Positions 10,755-18,839 of a stretch of DNA of 20,110 nt are shown piece after piece. The stretch is taken from positions 1-20,110 of the IMG/VR virus record IMGVR_UViG_3300028909_000085, one strand, 5' to 3'. Origin of the DNA: a virus. The notes under the pieces are model-generated. The model was not told the origin of the DNA and did no database searches. It saw nothing but the letters and a program-made list of their open reading frames with translations. The position numbers and the translations under genes were made by a program. How positions within the stretch are numbered: the first letter of the stretch is position 1; each line of letters starts with the position of its first letter.

Positions 10755-11711
10755 ATGTCACTTTTTAACGCATATAAGAAAAATAGCGATGCCTTTCTAG
10801 CAGAAGTTTCTGCCGAATTAGAAAAGCAGAATGCCCCCCAAAAAACATATGAAGCCGATCCTGACGATTGGTATCCCGGTGTAGACAAGTCTGGAAATGG
10901 AATTGCAGTTATTCGCTTCCTTCCTCCAATCGAGTCTGAAAGACTTCCATTTGTGAAGTGGTTTTCACATTCATTTGAAAATCAGGCTAATGGTCGCTGG
11001 TATATCGAAAACTCACGTACTACACCCGGCATCGATACTACTGATCCTGTTGGAGAATTCAACAAGAAACTTTGGGATTCTACAAAGGATGAAAATCATC
11101 CAAACCGTCAGCAAGCTTCTGCACAAAAGAGAAATTTAAATTTCCGTGCAAATGTCTATGTTATTTCTGACTCAGCCAATCCTGAAAATAATGGTCAGAT
11201 CAAAAAGTTTAAGTTTGGTAAGGTCATTTTTGACTATATCAATCGTGCTCTTAATCCACCAGTTATCGAAGGTAGTCTAGAACAGATTGAAAAGCTAAAT
11301 CCGTTTGATTTATTCAATGGTGCAAGTTTGAAGATTGTTATCTTCTCTGAAAAGAAGGGTAATAAACTTCAGCGTAACTATTCAAATACCTCTTGGAAAG
11401 AACGTGGTCCACTTGCCGACGAAAAGACAATGGAACAGATTTACAATGAAATTCAGTCAAATCCAAAATGGTCCTTGAAGCAGTACATCGATCCTTCAAA
11501 CTTTAAAGACTATGATGCTCTGAAGAAGCGTTTGGATTTCGTTCTTGGAATTGATACCAAGACAGGAAAGCCATTAGAAGACCAAGGAGACACCAAGAGT
11601 GAAACTCAGGGTCGTTCCCCACCAAAGGAACAGAAGGCCGCCAATGAACCTTCTAAAAAGGCTACAGGACAGGAAGTTGACGAAGAATACTTCCGCAAAT
11701 TAATGGAATAA
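10755..11711 (+). CDS. 32: Gp32-type single-stranded DNA-binding protein, without zinc cysteines
   Basis: 318 residues (T4 Gp32: 301). N-terminal SLFNAYKKNSD helix, the DNA-binding core with WYPGVDKSGNG-IAVIRFLPP (residues 39-58), FVKWFSHSFENQANGRWYIEN (66-86), FRANVYVISD and KKFKFGKVIFDYIN, then a flexible charged C-terminus from about 265. T4 Gp32 coordinates zinc through His64, Cys77, Cys87 and Cys90; here His72 remains but the aligned Cys positions are non-Cys, and the whole protein has no cysteine. Role: covers ssDNA during replication, recombination and repair and recruits partners by its C-terminus. Strong SD (AAGGAG). Ended by the terminator at 11711-11739. Confidence 0.93.
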   Translation: MSLFNAYKKNSDAFLAEVSAELEKQNAPQKTYEADPDDWYPGVDKSGNGIAVIRFLPPIESERLPFVKWFSHSFENQANGRWYIENSRTTPGIDTTDPVGEFNKKLWDSTKDENHPNRQQASAQKRNLNFRANVYVISDSANPENNGQIKKFKFGKVIFDYINRALNPPVIEGSLEQIEKLNPFDLFNGASLKIVIFSEKKGNKLQRNYSNTSWKERGPLADEKTMEQIYNEIQSNPKWSLKQYIDPSNFKDYDALKKRLDFVLGIDTKTGKPLEDQGDTKSETQGRSPPKEQKAANEPSKKATGQEVDEEYFRKLME

Positions 11712-11739
11712 AAAAGGGACTTTTAAGTCCCTTTTTTTT
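11711..11739. terminator. bidirectional terminator between gp32 and the holin gene
   Basis: AAAAAGGGAC (11711-11720), six-base TTTTAA centre, then GTCCC followed by a run of eight T. The A-run on the left becomes a T-run for minus-strand transcripts, so it can end both converging genes. It overlaps the last codons of the holin. Confidence 0.85.
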
Positions 11740-12058
11740 CGTCTCCATTCGGTGGATTGTTTGTATCATCATTATTGTCTGCTGTAAATTTCAGCATATC
11801 TCGATTTTCAGAGAATTTACCCCATGCAGAAATACCTAGAATACCACCATATGCAAGATAGAATAATCCGCCACCTTGAGTTGTCAACGGAACCCAAGCT
11901 ACGTAGGCTGTTTTTGTATATATTGAATACAAAACTAATGAAATAGGTGCAAAAACAAAGTCATATAAACAGATTATGAAAAATACGTAAGCTCCGACTA
12001 GACGCCACTCCTTATAAAACGGATCATTCTTAATTTTGCTATTGTTTAATATTTGCAT
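11723..12058 (-). CDS. holin-like protein (3TM phage holin family)
   Basis: 111 residues. Layout of the GTA-type/3TM holins: short polar N-terminus, PFYKEWRLVGAYVFFIICLYDFVFAPI (TM1, about 19-42), a TKTAYVAWVPL linker, GGGLFYLAYGGILGISAW (TM, about 63-81), then a charged C-terminal tail. These proteins are taken to form inner-membrane lesions that release endolysin. SD AAGGAA precedes ATG 12058. It is transcribed divergently from the large hydrolase gene and shares a palindromic promoter region with it, consistent with late co-expression. Confidence 0.75.
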   Translation of the reverse strand: MQILNNSKIKNDPFYKEWRLVGAYVFFIICLYDFVFAPISLVLYSIYTKTAYVAWVPLTTQGGGLFYLAYGGILGISAWGKFSENRDMLKFTADNNDDTNNPPNGDEKKGT

Positions 12059-12060
12059 AT

Positions 12061-12104
12061 TTTATTCCTTATAAATATTTGAGATATTTATTTAAAGGAA
12101 TAAA
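12061..12104. promoter_or_regulatory. palindromic divergent late promoter and ribosome-binding region
   Basis: TTTATTCCTT (12061-12070) mirrors AAGGAATAAA (12095-12104), and ATAAATAT (12071-12078) mirrors ATATTTAT (12084-12091). Each half carries a late box (TATAAATA at 12070-12077 on plus; AATAAATA on minus at 12092-12085) and an AAGGAA Shine-Dalgarno. If both strands were read through, each transcript could fold its own ribosome site into this hairpin. Confidence 0.7.
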
Positions 12105-12105
12105 A

Positions 12106-15100
12106 ATGGCATCTAGTCTAGCTAGTCGTATGGGTTCATCATTTTCAGAATGGTCTAAGGGAGTCGCTCAAAAAACATGGGACGACTCATTTCCTATGTT
12201 CAAAGGCGCTCTCTTCGATAAGTCATCTGAAGACAAGGATGATGATGAAAAACTTGATTATTTAAAGAAAAGTGATGCTATTAATGATTCGATTTCGAAT
12301 AATACTAATTCTTTAAATACTGTAGGCAGTCATCTAGAATCTGGAATTCTGGATGAATTAGGAAATATTCATACTACTCTTTCTAAGAGTAATGAAATAC
12401 TTGTTGCTATGCAGATAGATACTCATGATCTTGTCAAAAAATTCTCTGGTTTAGAACAAAATTTAAAATTAGCCGGAAATTCAGACGGTGATTCTTCTGG
12501 TGGAAAGGGTAATTCACCTTCTAGTGGCGGTGCAGATGAATTATTAGATGTTGCTGAAGGTGTTGGTATTGGTGCCATGTTCAAAAAGATGGTGCCATTA
12601 CTCGTCGGTGCCATTACTTCACCTGAAGTTGTAGGTGCTCTGGCTGTTGCTGGTGTAGGTGCAACAGCCTATTATATAGGAACAAAAGCTGATGAAAAAA
12701 ATAAAGAAGATAAAGAAAAAGAATCTAAAGTAAAAGATATATTTAAAAAAGTATATACTGAAGACGAATTGAAAAAAGCTGATGAAGTAAGCAATAAGAA
12801 TGCTCGTCTCGACGATGAAATTTCAGATGCTAATATAGACCCATTAAATCCTTTTCATGCTACACTTACTCCTTCTGATCCTAAAGATAAAAATAATTCA
12901 TCTAATCCTATTGAAAGACAAAAGGGTAAGATTGAAGACCTCAACAAAAGTGTAATTGAAGAAATTGATAAAAAGATTACTGCTACTAAAGAAACAATAG
13001 CTTCTTTAACGGCCATGGATACTCATTTAGAGTCTAATATTAATAGTAAACTTTATAATATAACTCATACTGAATCTTCTGTTGATGAAACAAAGAAGAC
13101 AGAAGAATCTACCCGAACAGAGATTTTAGAATCTTTGAAGATTCAGAAGCAATTAGAAGATCAAAAGACCTCTATTTTAGAAGAACAAAAAACTAAAATG
13201 GAAGAAATTAATGGTATTTTAAGTAAAATTGACCTTTCCAATCTAATTGAACAAGGAAAATCTGAACACGGTCGAAGTGCTGATGGTTCTCTTATTCGCG
13301 ATTCAAAGATGAAAGGATACGAACATGGACAGACAGGCGACGTTCTCTTTACCGATCCTGTAGGAAAGATTAACAATCCTATAATTCCTTCTACTGGTCC
13401 TTCTTCACATTATGCAGGCGGTGGAGGCTCACAAAGCCATTCAGGCGGTCATCAGGAAGCTCCTAAACCCACATTGACCAAGGATCAGGAAGAAGCCTTT
13501 AATGCTGTCCAGAGTGGCTCTTTGTCTGCTGACGATCCTAAAGCAAAAGCATTGGAAAGTTTAAGTCCAGAACAATTGGCTGCTGGTGGAATTGAAAAGA
13601 CTGAAATAGGAGGTCACTTTTCTTACAGTACAAAGAAAATTACCGACGAAGAAGCCAAGAAAGAAATTCCTCAAAAAGGAAATAGTAGAGAAGTCGCAGA
13701 GAAATATCTTGGAAGAAAAATGTCTGATGATGAATATCATCAGTTAAAAGCCGCTACAGTAGCCGAATCAGGAGGAAATCCTAAAGAAGATGCTATGGTT
13801 ATGGCTTCTATTCTTAATAGAGCAAGAGGATCAAAAGAAGGTGGTGTTATTGATGCACTTCATGCTCCTAATCAGTTTCAATCTGTCACAGGAACAAGTG
13901 CTGACGGTCATAGATCAAGTAGTAATTTTACTAATCCTAATCCTAAGAGATTAAGTCAAGTAGAAGAAAATGCTTCTGATTATCTTGATAATATTTCTCA
14001 TGATCAAAAGAACTTTACTGCTAATAGTTCAAAGGCTTATGGACCGGGAACCAATATTGGTTATCGTGACAACATGCTTGCTAGTGGTGGACAAGTTGTT
14101 GGAGGAAGCGTATTTAATACTGCTGCACCAACGGATAAAATTGTTAGACCTGTAGATGATAAAGATATCACACCAGAAGAATTAGCACAAGGTAAACAAG
14201 CAGTTATCGCAAGTCGTAAAGAAGCTTTGGCTGGTAGTATAGGTAAAAAATCTGATACGACACAGGAAGCAATTTCTGGCAGAAAGCCTGTATTATTAGC
14301 TGCTGGAACTAATGATTGGGATGATCCTAAAAAATCATACGAAGGTGTTAAGAAATCTATTGATGAATTAAAAGCAAAGGGTTACGATCCCGTTCTTGTT
14401 CTTCCTCGTAAAGATATGACTGCTAGTGGTCAGAAGTCTCCTACAAGTAATGCTTATGATGGAGCCTTAAAGGCTGCTACCGAAGCTGGTGTTAAAACTG
14501 AATATCCTTCAGGATGGGGTAAAGGTGAAGATAATTATCATATGACTTCTGAAGCTGGAAAAGAAATCAGAGACAAATATCCGGGTGCTATGATAATTGG
14601 TGACAGTAATGCTGGTCAAGGTAGATTGAGTGCTGTTGCTAATCCAAACTCTTTTAGTGGTAAAGGTAGTAGCTATGTAGCTGATAAAATTAGTGATTTA
14701 CCTAATGTAGCAAATTCTGATTCTATTTCAGAATCTAAGGTAGATCGTCCTAAGACACCACAAGATGTAATTGAACATTTAAGTGAAGCAAAGCGTCAAG
14801 GTTTGATTACTAATGATGAATGTGTTTCTCTTACTGCTGCATCTGTAGGTGTTAAATTAGGTGATCCTAAGCAAGGTGCAGACGCCTATGCTTCAAATTG
14901 GGTAGGTAAAGGCGCTCCTAGTAAAGATACCGCTATTGGAACACCTTTAATTACAACAACTCCTGATGGTCGTTATGCTGCTGGTACTGGTGGTGTCGGT
15001 GGTATTGGTCGTGATCATGGTGTAAATCTTCTTAAGATGGATACTGACGATAAAGGAAGTGTAAAAGGTGCATGGGTAGCTAATCAGTGGAATGGAAATG

Positions 15101-15750
15101 GTTTTGATCCTAATAATCCTGAAAAGAATCAAAAATATATTCCGTATACTGGTAAAGGTGGAGAATGGGATTTAGCTTCTTATCAGTTAGCTGGTGTTAA
15201 TGATGGTAAAGGTGGTTCACATTTATTAGGTAAAGATAATAATCCAGAGCAGGCAAGACAAAATGAAATTAAAATTGCTGAGTTACATAGAACCGAACAA
15301 ATGAAAGGTCGTAATAGTCAAAATTTGGATAGTATTGTTAAAAAATCTAGTGAAGAAGATTCTTATAATACGTCTAAGACTTCTACATTATCTAATGATA
15401 CTATTAGTAATGTTAAAGAATCTAGTGTAACTAATTCTAATTTAAGTAATATTATGAATCCTGAAAAGTCTTATTTTGATCCTGACATGACTGTTAAACA
15501 AGATAATCCTCTTGTTAATAATCTTGTACAGAAATCCAAGGAAGATTCTTATAATACGTCTAAGCCTCCTGCACCAACACAAATTAGTAGTCCTGTTCAA
15601 GCAGTTCAAAATAATATGCTTGACAATAAATCTCATCATGATAATATGCTAAAGAATATGAGAGGTCGTAATGTGGCCCCTCCTGATGAAAGATTAAAAG
15701 AATTGTTTGTGACACAGGCTCCTAATGGTCGAGCCTCAGGTTCAGTTTAA
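12106..15750 (+). CDS. 1214-residue multi-enzyme hydrolase (SleB-like, SGNH-like and Cys/His amidase-like domains)
   Basis: Start ATG 12106 (AAAGGAA upstream; the frame opens at TTG 12079 in the promoter palindrome). Residues about 1-135: helical; 160-195 hydrophobic (PLLVGAITSPEVVGALAVAG); about 260-400 coiled coil; 420-460 Gly/His-rich. About 525-665: Hydrolase_2/SleB-like, with Glu554 in TVAESGGNPKEDAMVMASILNRARG and QF downstream. About 725-860: SGNH-like, but GTND (734-737) and DNYH (809-812) come before GDS (Ser834). About 890-1010: CHAP/BPSL0067-like, with Cys906 in NDECVSLT, His971 in RDHGVNLL and VANQW. The C-terminus has a repeated EDSYNTSK. Likely a virion-associated or lysis protein that cuts glycan, ester and peptide bonds of the cell envelope; opposite a holin and late-promoted. 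The functional assignment of each domain is by motif. Confidence 0.75.
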   Translation: MASSLASRMGSSFSEWSKGVAQKTWDDSFPMFKGALFDKSSEDKDDDEKLDYLKKSDAINDSISNNTNSLNTVGSHLESGILDELGNIHTTLSKSNEILVAMQIDTHDLVKKFSGLEQNLKLAGNSDGDSSGGKGNSPSSGGADELLDVAEGVGIGAMFKKMVPLLVGAITSPEVVGALAVAGVGATAYYIGTKADEKNKEDKEKESKVKDIFKKVYTEDELKKADEVSNKNARLDDEISDANIDPLNPFHATLTPSDPKDKNNSSNPIERQKGKIEDLNKSVIEEIDKKITATKETIASLTAMDTHLESNINSKLYNITHTESSVDETKKTEESTRTEILESLKIQKQLEDQKTSILEEQKTKMEEINGILSKIDLSNLIEQGKSEHGRSADGSLIRDSKMKGYEHGQTGDVLFTDPVGKINNPIIPSTGPSSHYAGGGGSQSHSGGHQEAPKPTLTKDQEEAFNAVQSGSLSADDPKAKALESLSPEQLAAGGIEKTEIGGHFSYSTKKITDEEAKKEIPQKGNSREVAEKYLGRKMSDDEYHQLKAATVAESGGNPKEDAMVMASILNRARGSKEGGVIDALHAPNQFQSVTGTSADGHRSSSNFTNPNPKRLSQVEENASDYLDNISHDQKNFTANSSKAYGPGTNIGYRDNMLASGGQVVGGSVFNTAAPTDKIVRPVDDKDITPEELAQGKQAVIASRKEALAGSIGKKSDTTQEAISGRKPVLLAAGTNDWDDPKKSYEGVKKSIDELKAKGYDPVLVLPRKDMTASGQKSPTSNAYDGALKAATEAGVKTEYPSGWGKGEDNYHMTSEAGKEIRDKYPGAMIIGDSNAGQGRLSAVANPNSFSGKGSSYVADKISDLPNVANSDSISESKVDRPKTPQDVIEHLSEAKRQGLITNDECVSLTAASVGVKLGDPKQGADAYASNWVGKGAPSKDTAIGTPLITTTPDGRYAAGTGGVGGIGRDHGVNLLKMDTDDKGSVKGAWVANQWNGNGFDPNNPEKNQKYIPYTGKGGEWDLASYQLAGVNDGKGGSHLLGKDNNPEQARQNEIKIAELHRTEQMKGRNSQNLDSIVKKSSEEDSYNTSKTSTLSNDTISNVKESSVTNSNLSNIMNPEKSYFDPDMTVKQDNPLVNNLVQKSKEDSYNTSKPPAPTQISSPVQAVQNNMLDNKSHHDNMLKNMRGRNVAPPDERLKELFVTQAPNGRASGSV
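15355..15564 (+). repeat. 24-bp direct repeat inside the hydrolase gene's C-terminal part
   Basis: The block starting GAAGATTCTTATAATACG is identical for 24 bases at 15355-15378 and 15541-15564, 186 bp apart, with similar bases just before each copy. Both encode EDSYNTSK in a Ser/Asn-rich linker. It could mediate deletion or amplification, or be a short peptide binding motif. Confidence 0.75.
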
Positions 15751-15760
15751 GGATTTAAAA

Positions 15761-16387
15761 ATGATTAGATTTATAGGTGACATTCATGGTGATTTTGAGT
15801 CTTATGATAAAATTATCAAAGACTTAGAAGAAACGTATCCGGGTGCAAAAAGTATTCAGGTCGGAGATTATGGTATTGGCTTTGGAAACAATCCAGACAT
15901 TTCTAAAGTTAATAAAAATCATAGATTTATTCGCGGCAATCACGATTGCCTAGATGAATGCATGTTATATGATAATTTCATTGTAGATGGTCATTTAGAC
16001 CGTTTTGAAGGCGGCAGTATGATGTTTATTGGTGGTGCATGGTCTATTGATCGTGGCTATCGTCAACCTTATAAGGATTGGTGGCCTGATGAAGAAGTTT
16101 CATATGAAAAGGCTGTAGCACTTATCAATGGTTATGAATATATCAAGCCTACGATTATGGTGACGCACGACATGCCTAGAAGTGCCAGTATGAATAATTT
16201 TAGGCTTTCAGAAGAACGAGTCGGCAAAAATATGACAAATCAGATGCTCGACGAAATGTTTAAAATTCACAAGCCTAAATTGTGGATTCATGGTCATTGG
16301 CATATTCAGTATAAGACCACGTTCAATGATACAACTTTTGTTGGATTAGGAATAAATCAATATGGAGATTTAGACCTTGACATCTGA
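15761..16387 (+). CDS. calcineurin-like metallophosphoesterase
   Basis: 208 residues with the complete two-metal motif set: GDIHGD (Asp7, His9), GDYGIG, GNHDCLDE, TVTH-type MVTHDMP and GHWH. Family members hydrolyse phosphomonoesters, phosphodiesters or nucleotides; phage relatives include protein phosphatases of lambda type and RNA 2',3'-phosphodiesterases. The specific substrate cannot be told. Start ATG 15761 follows AAGGA; the frame also opens within the upstream gene at 15725. It starts ten bases after the hydrolase stop. The -35 box of the next promoter lies in its last codons. Confidence 0.88.
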   Translation: MIRFIGDIHGDFESYDKIIKDLEETYPGAKSIQVGDYGIGFGNNPDISKVNKNHRFIRGNHDCLDECMLYDNFIVDGHLDRFEGGSMMFIGGAWSIDRGYRQPYKDWWPDEEVSYEKAVALINGYEYIKPTIMVTHDMPRSASMNNFRLSEERVGKNMTNQMLDEMFKIHKPKLWIHGHWHIQYKTTFNDTTFVGLGINQYGDLDLDI

Positions 16388-16404
16388 AATGAAAGTGTTA
16401 TATT
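16377..16404 (+). promoter_or_regulatory. sigma70 promoter for the gene at 16426
   Basis: TTGACA (16377-16382), 16-bp spacer, TATATT (16399-16404). Predicted start near 16411, then AAGGAG at 16412-16417 and ATG 16426. Confidence 0.7.
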
Positions 16405-16425
16405 AGATTTATAAGGAGATAAATC

Positions 16426-16635
16426 ATGAGCAAGTATCTGTATAGAATCGTAGACACATCAAACGGAAAAGTTCTGTCTGAACATAAAACTTATGTGAAT
16501 GCAGAAATCGAACATACGATTTTGCATCGTACCAATAAGAATGCCGTGCTTGAAAAGGTGAGCACAGTTACCGAAAATCGTGGTAACGCAATTCACGCCA
16601 GCATTCACGCCGATGACAATACCGGAAGATTTTAA
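16426..16635 (+). CDS. small protein of unknown function
   Basis: 69 residues. A strand-helix pattern (YLYRIVDTSNGKVLSEHKTYVNAEIEHTILHR) that resembles small host-takeover proteins of T4-like phages only in size and in having its own strong promoter. Consensus SD AAGGAG eight bases upstream. The last codons and stop lie in a 24-bp palindrome shared with the convergent minus-strand gene, and both proteins therefore end in GRF. Confidence 0.7.
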   Translation: MSKYLYRIVDTSNGKVLSEHKTYVNAEIEHTILHRTNKNAVLEKVSTVTENRGNAIHASIHADDNTGRF

Positions 16636-16645
16636 AATCTTCCGG
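16622..16645. terminator. 24-bp perfect palindrome at convergent stop codons
   Basis: CCGGAAGATTTT (16622-16633) followed by its exact reverse complement (16634-16645). The two stop codons (TAA, 16633-16635 plus; 16634-16632 minus) overlap at its centre. In RNA it gives a stable hairpin on either strand. T-rich sequence follows on the plus side after a short gap. It probably ends both transcripts. Confidence 0.75.
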
Positions 16646-16817
16646 CTTGTTCTCTTTCTGCTTTTTCTTTTTTTTCTGCCAAATCGCGAATAATAATTCC
16701 GACTTGTAAATCTCGTTCGAATGGAATGAGATTTTCTATATCTTCTATACTAAAAGAATGATAACGTATGAGAATGTTTATTTCTTTATGGTAATCATAA
16801 AGTTTTTTATGAATCAT
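16632..16817 (-). CDS. small baseplate-operon protein, possibly hub assembly related
   Basis: 61 residues: an aromatic/His-rich N-terminal helix (HKKLYDYHKEINILIRYHSFSIEDIENLIPFERDLQVG) and a Lys/Glu-rich C-terminal helix. Its start overlaps the stop of the Gp26-like gene (ATGA on the minus strand at 16817-16814), so it is co-translated. Small proteins with a PFERD-type motif following a Gp26-like gene are known in T4-related phages and could correspond to a hub assembly factor (Gp51 role), but this is inferred from position only. Confidence 0.6.
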   Translation of the reverse strand: MIHKKLYDYHKEINILIRYHSFSIEDIENLIPFERDLQVGIIIRDLAEKKEKAEREQAGRF

Positions 16818-17515
16818 AGAAATAAAAAAAAATCTTTTATTGAACTAAATTGCCAGAATTTTTTAATACCTAAAGAATTGGTCCAATATACTTTGTGATC
16901 TATTTTCGGAGTAGACTGAAGAAAATCTTTTAATTTATTATAGGTTTTTACGTCTAGATTTCCTAAAAATTCTGCCTTTTCTTCTTGTGTAAGTCTGATA
17001 AGACTATCATGTTCGAATACCTTATCAATGCAATGTAAGATAAGATAATGTATACCTTCTTTTTTGAAGATAGTTTCTAAATCTTTTTCATCAAAAATAC
17101 TAACTGTAGGATATTTTAATACTAATGTTAAATCTTTAGTTACTTCTATTTTGTTAGAAACTTTCTCTGGAAAGTCTACTTCTACTTCGTTAAAATTTAT
17201 AATATGATTATAAGTGATGTTATCATCATTGTCTACAGATGAAAATCTTTCAATGTTGCTTATTGAGATAGCACGTAACTTTATGAAGAAATATTCTAGA
17301 TCAAATAAAGTAATATCGTTTACATTAAAGTTAGATTCTAGACAACAAGCCTGCACGATGTCTTTGATGACTATCATAATATCCTGAAATACTCCGCTTT
17401 CTTTTGCCATTAGAAGAACTTTTTCTTCTTTTACAAGAAACGGACGAAATTTTAGATTTTTCTTCGTAGACGGTTGTTCTATATAAGCCGTAGCCAGTAG
17501 TATTTTCGGTATCAT
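16814..17515 (-). CDS. 26: Gp26-like baseplate hub protein
   Basis: 233 residues (T4 Gp26: 208). The N-terminal block KFRPFLVKEEKVLLMAKES, then IVIKDIVQACC, and ITLFDLEYFFIKLRAISISN is the signature of the T4 baseplate hub family (PF12322 as I recall it): a RPF.VKEEK motif, conserved helix, and D.EYFF.KLR. The remainder is beta-rich then helical. Role: assembly of the central hub of the baseplate. It sits between a tail-tube-fold gene and a small coupled gene, transcribed leftwards as one operon with the gene starting at 18761. Confidence 0.75.
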   Translation of the reverse strand: MIPKILLATAYIEQPSTKKNLKFRPFLVKEEKVLLMAKESGVFQDIMIVIKDIVQACCLESNFNVNDITLFDLEYFFIKLRAISISNIERFSSVDNDDNITYNHIINFNEVEVDFPEKVSNKIEVTKDLTLVLKYPTVSIFDEKDLETIFKKEGIHYLILHCIDKVFEHDSLIRLTQEEKAEFLGNLDVKTYNKLKDFLQSTPKIDHKVYWTNSLGIKKFWQFSSIKDFFLFL

Positions 17516-17524
17516 TATTATTCC

Positions 17525-18160
17525 TTAAGTAGCACTTATTGCGAAATTTTGATAACTGAAATTAACCAAAATCTTTATTTTTGAATTAAGTTGATCCCAT
17601 CCTAATCTTATTGGTGTTACCATTGTAGGTAATGCTCCGATAAGTGTGTATACGTTAATTACGTTACCAGCATCGTCATATTTATATATTTTTATTGTGG
17701 TTGTTATGTCTTGACGATAATTTGTATAATATGAAGCTGTTTGGCTAACATTATCTTCTGAATAATTAAAACAGAAGTTTGTCCATATACTAAAGAAAGA
17801 CTCTAATAATCCTTCAGCATCGTTTAAAAATTGAACGTGACAATCTGAAGTGACGGCATTATAAGGCTGTTTGATTCTAGGTCCGACGCCGAGCTTGTTA
17901 GTATCGTTTGTTAAAAATGCCACCCCCGGCAAAATAACACTATCTGCACGGACTCTAAAAAAATTACTTCCTGTAGAGAATTGATTAATAATAGGATTTT
18001 GTGAACCATTAGTCAAGTTCTGAGTACCGGCAAACTGATTTAGAATGAAATTTCCGTTGACATTGTTTAGAATGTTAGGTAATGAAATATCGACTTCAAA
18101 CTTGTTAGGTGAAGCAAAACCATATGTGTTTGCACTTTGCTGAAAATCGTTAATGTTCAT
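17525..18160 (-). CDS. tail-tube-fold protein, probably baseplate tube initiator or cap (Gp54/Gp48/Gp19 type)
   Basis: 211 residues. ANTYGFASPNKFEVDISLP at the N-terminus, FFRVRADSVILPGVAF (about 67-82), VTSDCHVQFLNDAEGLLESFFSIW (about 103-126), then TTTIKIYKYDDAGNVINVYTLIGALPTMVTPIRLGWD and a final beta hairpin match the strand order and charge pattern of myovirus tail-tube-type proteins. It is longer than Gp19 (163) and shorter than T4 Gp54 (320), and its position next to a Gp26-like hub gene favours an initiator or cap rather than the main tube subunit. It begins one base after the next gene upstream ends. Confidence 0.7.
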   Translation of the reverse strand: MNINDFQQSANTYGFASPNKFEVDISLPNILNNVNGNFILNQFAGTQNLTNGSQNPIINQFSTGSNFFRVRADSVILPGVAFLTNDTNKLGVGPRIKQPYNAVTSDCHVQFLNDAEGLLESFFSIWTNFCFNYSEDNVSQTASYYTNYRQDITTTIKIYKYDDAGNVINVYTLIGALPTMVTPIRLGWDQLNSKIKILVNFSYQNFAISAT

Positions 18161-18161
18161 A

Positions 18162-18761
18162 TTACACCATTAAACTGCTTTGTAGCCACACAAAATTCTT
18201 ATCTTTCTTTTTGAATCTTTCAAGTGGTAAGAATAAGGTATAATCCCATGCTTCAGGTTGAATGTACATGAACGGAGACTGTACATGATCAAAAAGATAA
18301 GTCTTGATGCAAGGTTTAAAATATTTGAATTGTGATGCGGCCTTCAAAATGTCATAATTGATTTTTAATTTGGTTGTCTTGTTATATTTGTCGTTATTGA
18401 TGGTAGTGTACAGAGCATCCATTAAACGTGCTCTAAGGCCCGGTGCAAGGTAATGAAGATTGATTCCTAGCATTCTATCTGACTTGAAATCGATAGGGAA
18501 AATCAAAGGAAAAACGTCGTAGTATGGAAGTTTTTCTTTCCACTTAGGATCGTAGGTAAAGCAATACATCTTTCCGATTGAATTAGGAGAAAGATTCTCA
18601 ATATTCTGGAAAGGTGTTGCACTTCTCTGAAATTGTGGTACACTGGTTTTCTTGATGTTGTAGGCAAGGTTTCGGAACCATTCCCTAGATTGCTCTGGTC
18701 CTGCCTTTTTCTTGTCGAATGGTAGATTTTTTGCTACTTTTTGAAAATTGTATGTTGCCAT
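18162..18761 (-). CDS. conserved T4-like myovirus structural-region protein
   Basis: 199 residues. The central block KMYCFTYDPKWKEKLPYYDVFPLIFP followed by GINLHYLAPGLRARLMDALY, and a C-terminal FKPCIKTYLFDHVQSPFMYI-LFLPLERF block, is a pattern I associate with a family found in T4-like phages of marine and soil bacteria, encoded with tail/baseplate genes. Annotations of that family vary and I do not trust a specific name. No TM helix. It is the first gene of the leftward structural operon, with SD AAGGAT upstream and a late-box-like AATAAATA at 18790-18783. Confidence 0.65.
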   Translation of the reverse strand: MATYNFQKVAKNLPFDKKKAGPEQSREWFRNLAYNIKKTSVPQFQRSATPFQNIENLSPNSIGKMYCFTYDPKWKEKLPYYDVFPLIFPIDFKSDRMLGINLHYLAPGLRARLMDALYTTINNDKYNKTTKLKINYDILKAASQFKYFKPCIKTYLFDHVQSPFMYIQPEAWDYTLFLPLERFKKKDKNFVWLQSSLMV

Positions 18762-18782
18762 AATTATCCTTGTTGTTCATTT

Positions 18783-18816
18783 TATTTATTGACATTTCAA
18801 ATCGATATAGTAGGAT
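18783..18816. promoter_or_regulatory. divergent promoters: late box (minus) overlapping a sigma70 promoter (plus)
   Basis: Plus strand: TTGACA (18789-18794), 16-bp spacer, TAGGAT (18811-18816), driving the gene at 18840. Minus strand: AATAAATA (18790-18783), one base off TATAAATA, driving the structural operon from 18761. The two overlap by two bases, so host polymerase and late polymerase cannot use them at the same time. Confidence 0.6.
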
Positions 18817-18839
18817 GAATCATAAACACGGAGATTGTC

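Noticed and set aside
13970-14155. Small plus-strand frame inside the hydrolase gene
   Set aside because: Internal out-of-frame shadow rich in Leu/Ile with no start signals.
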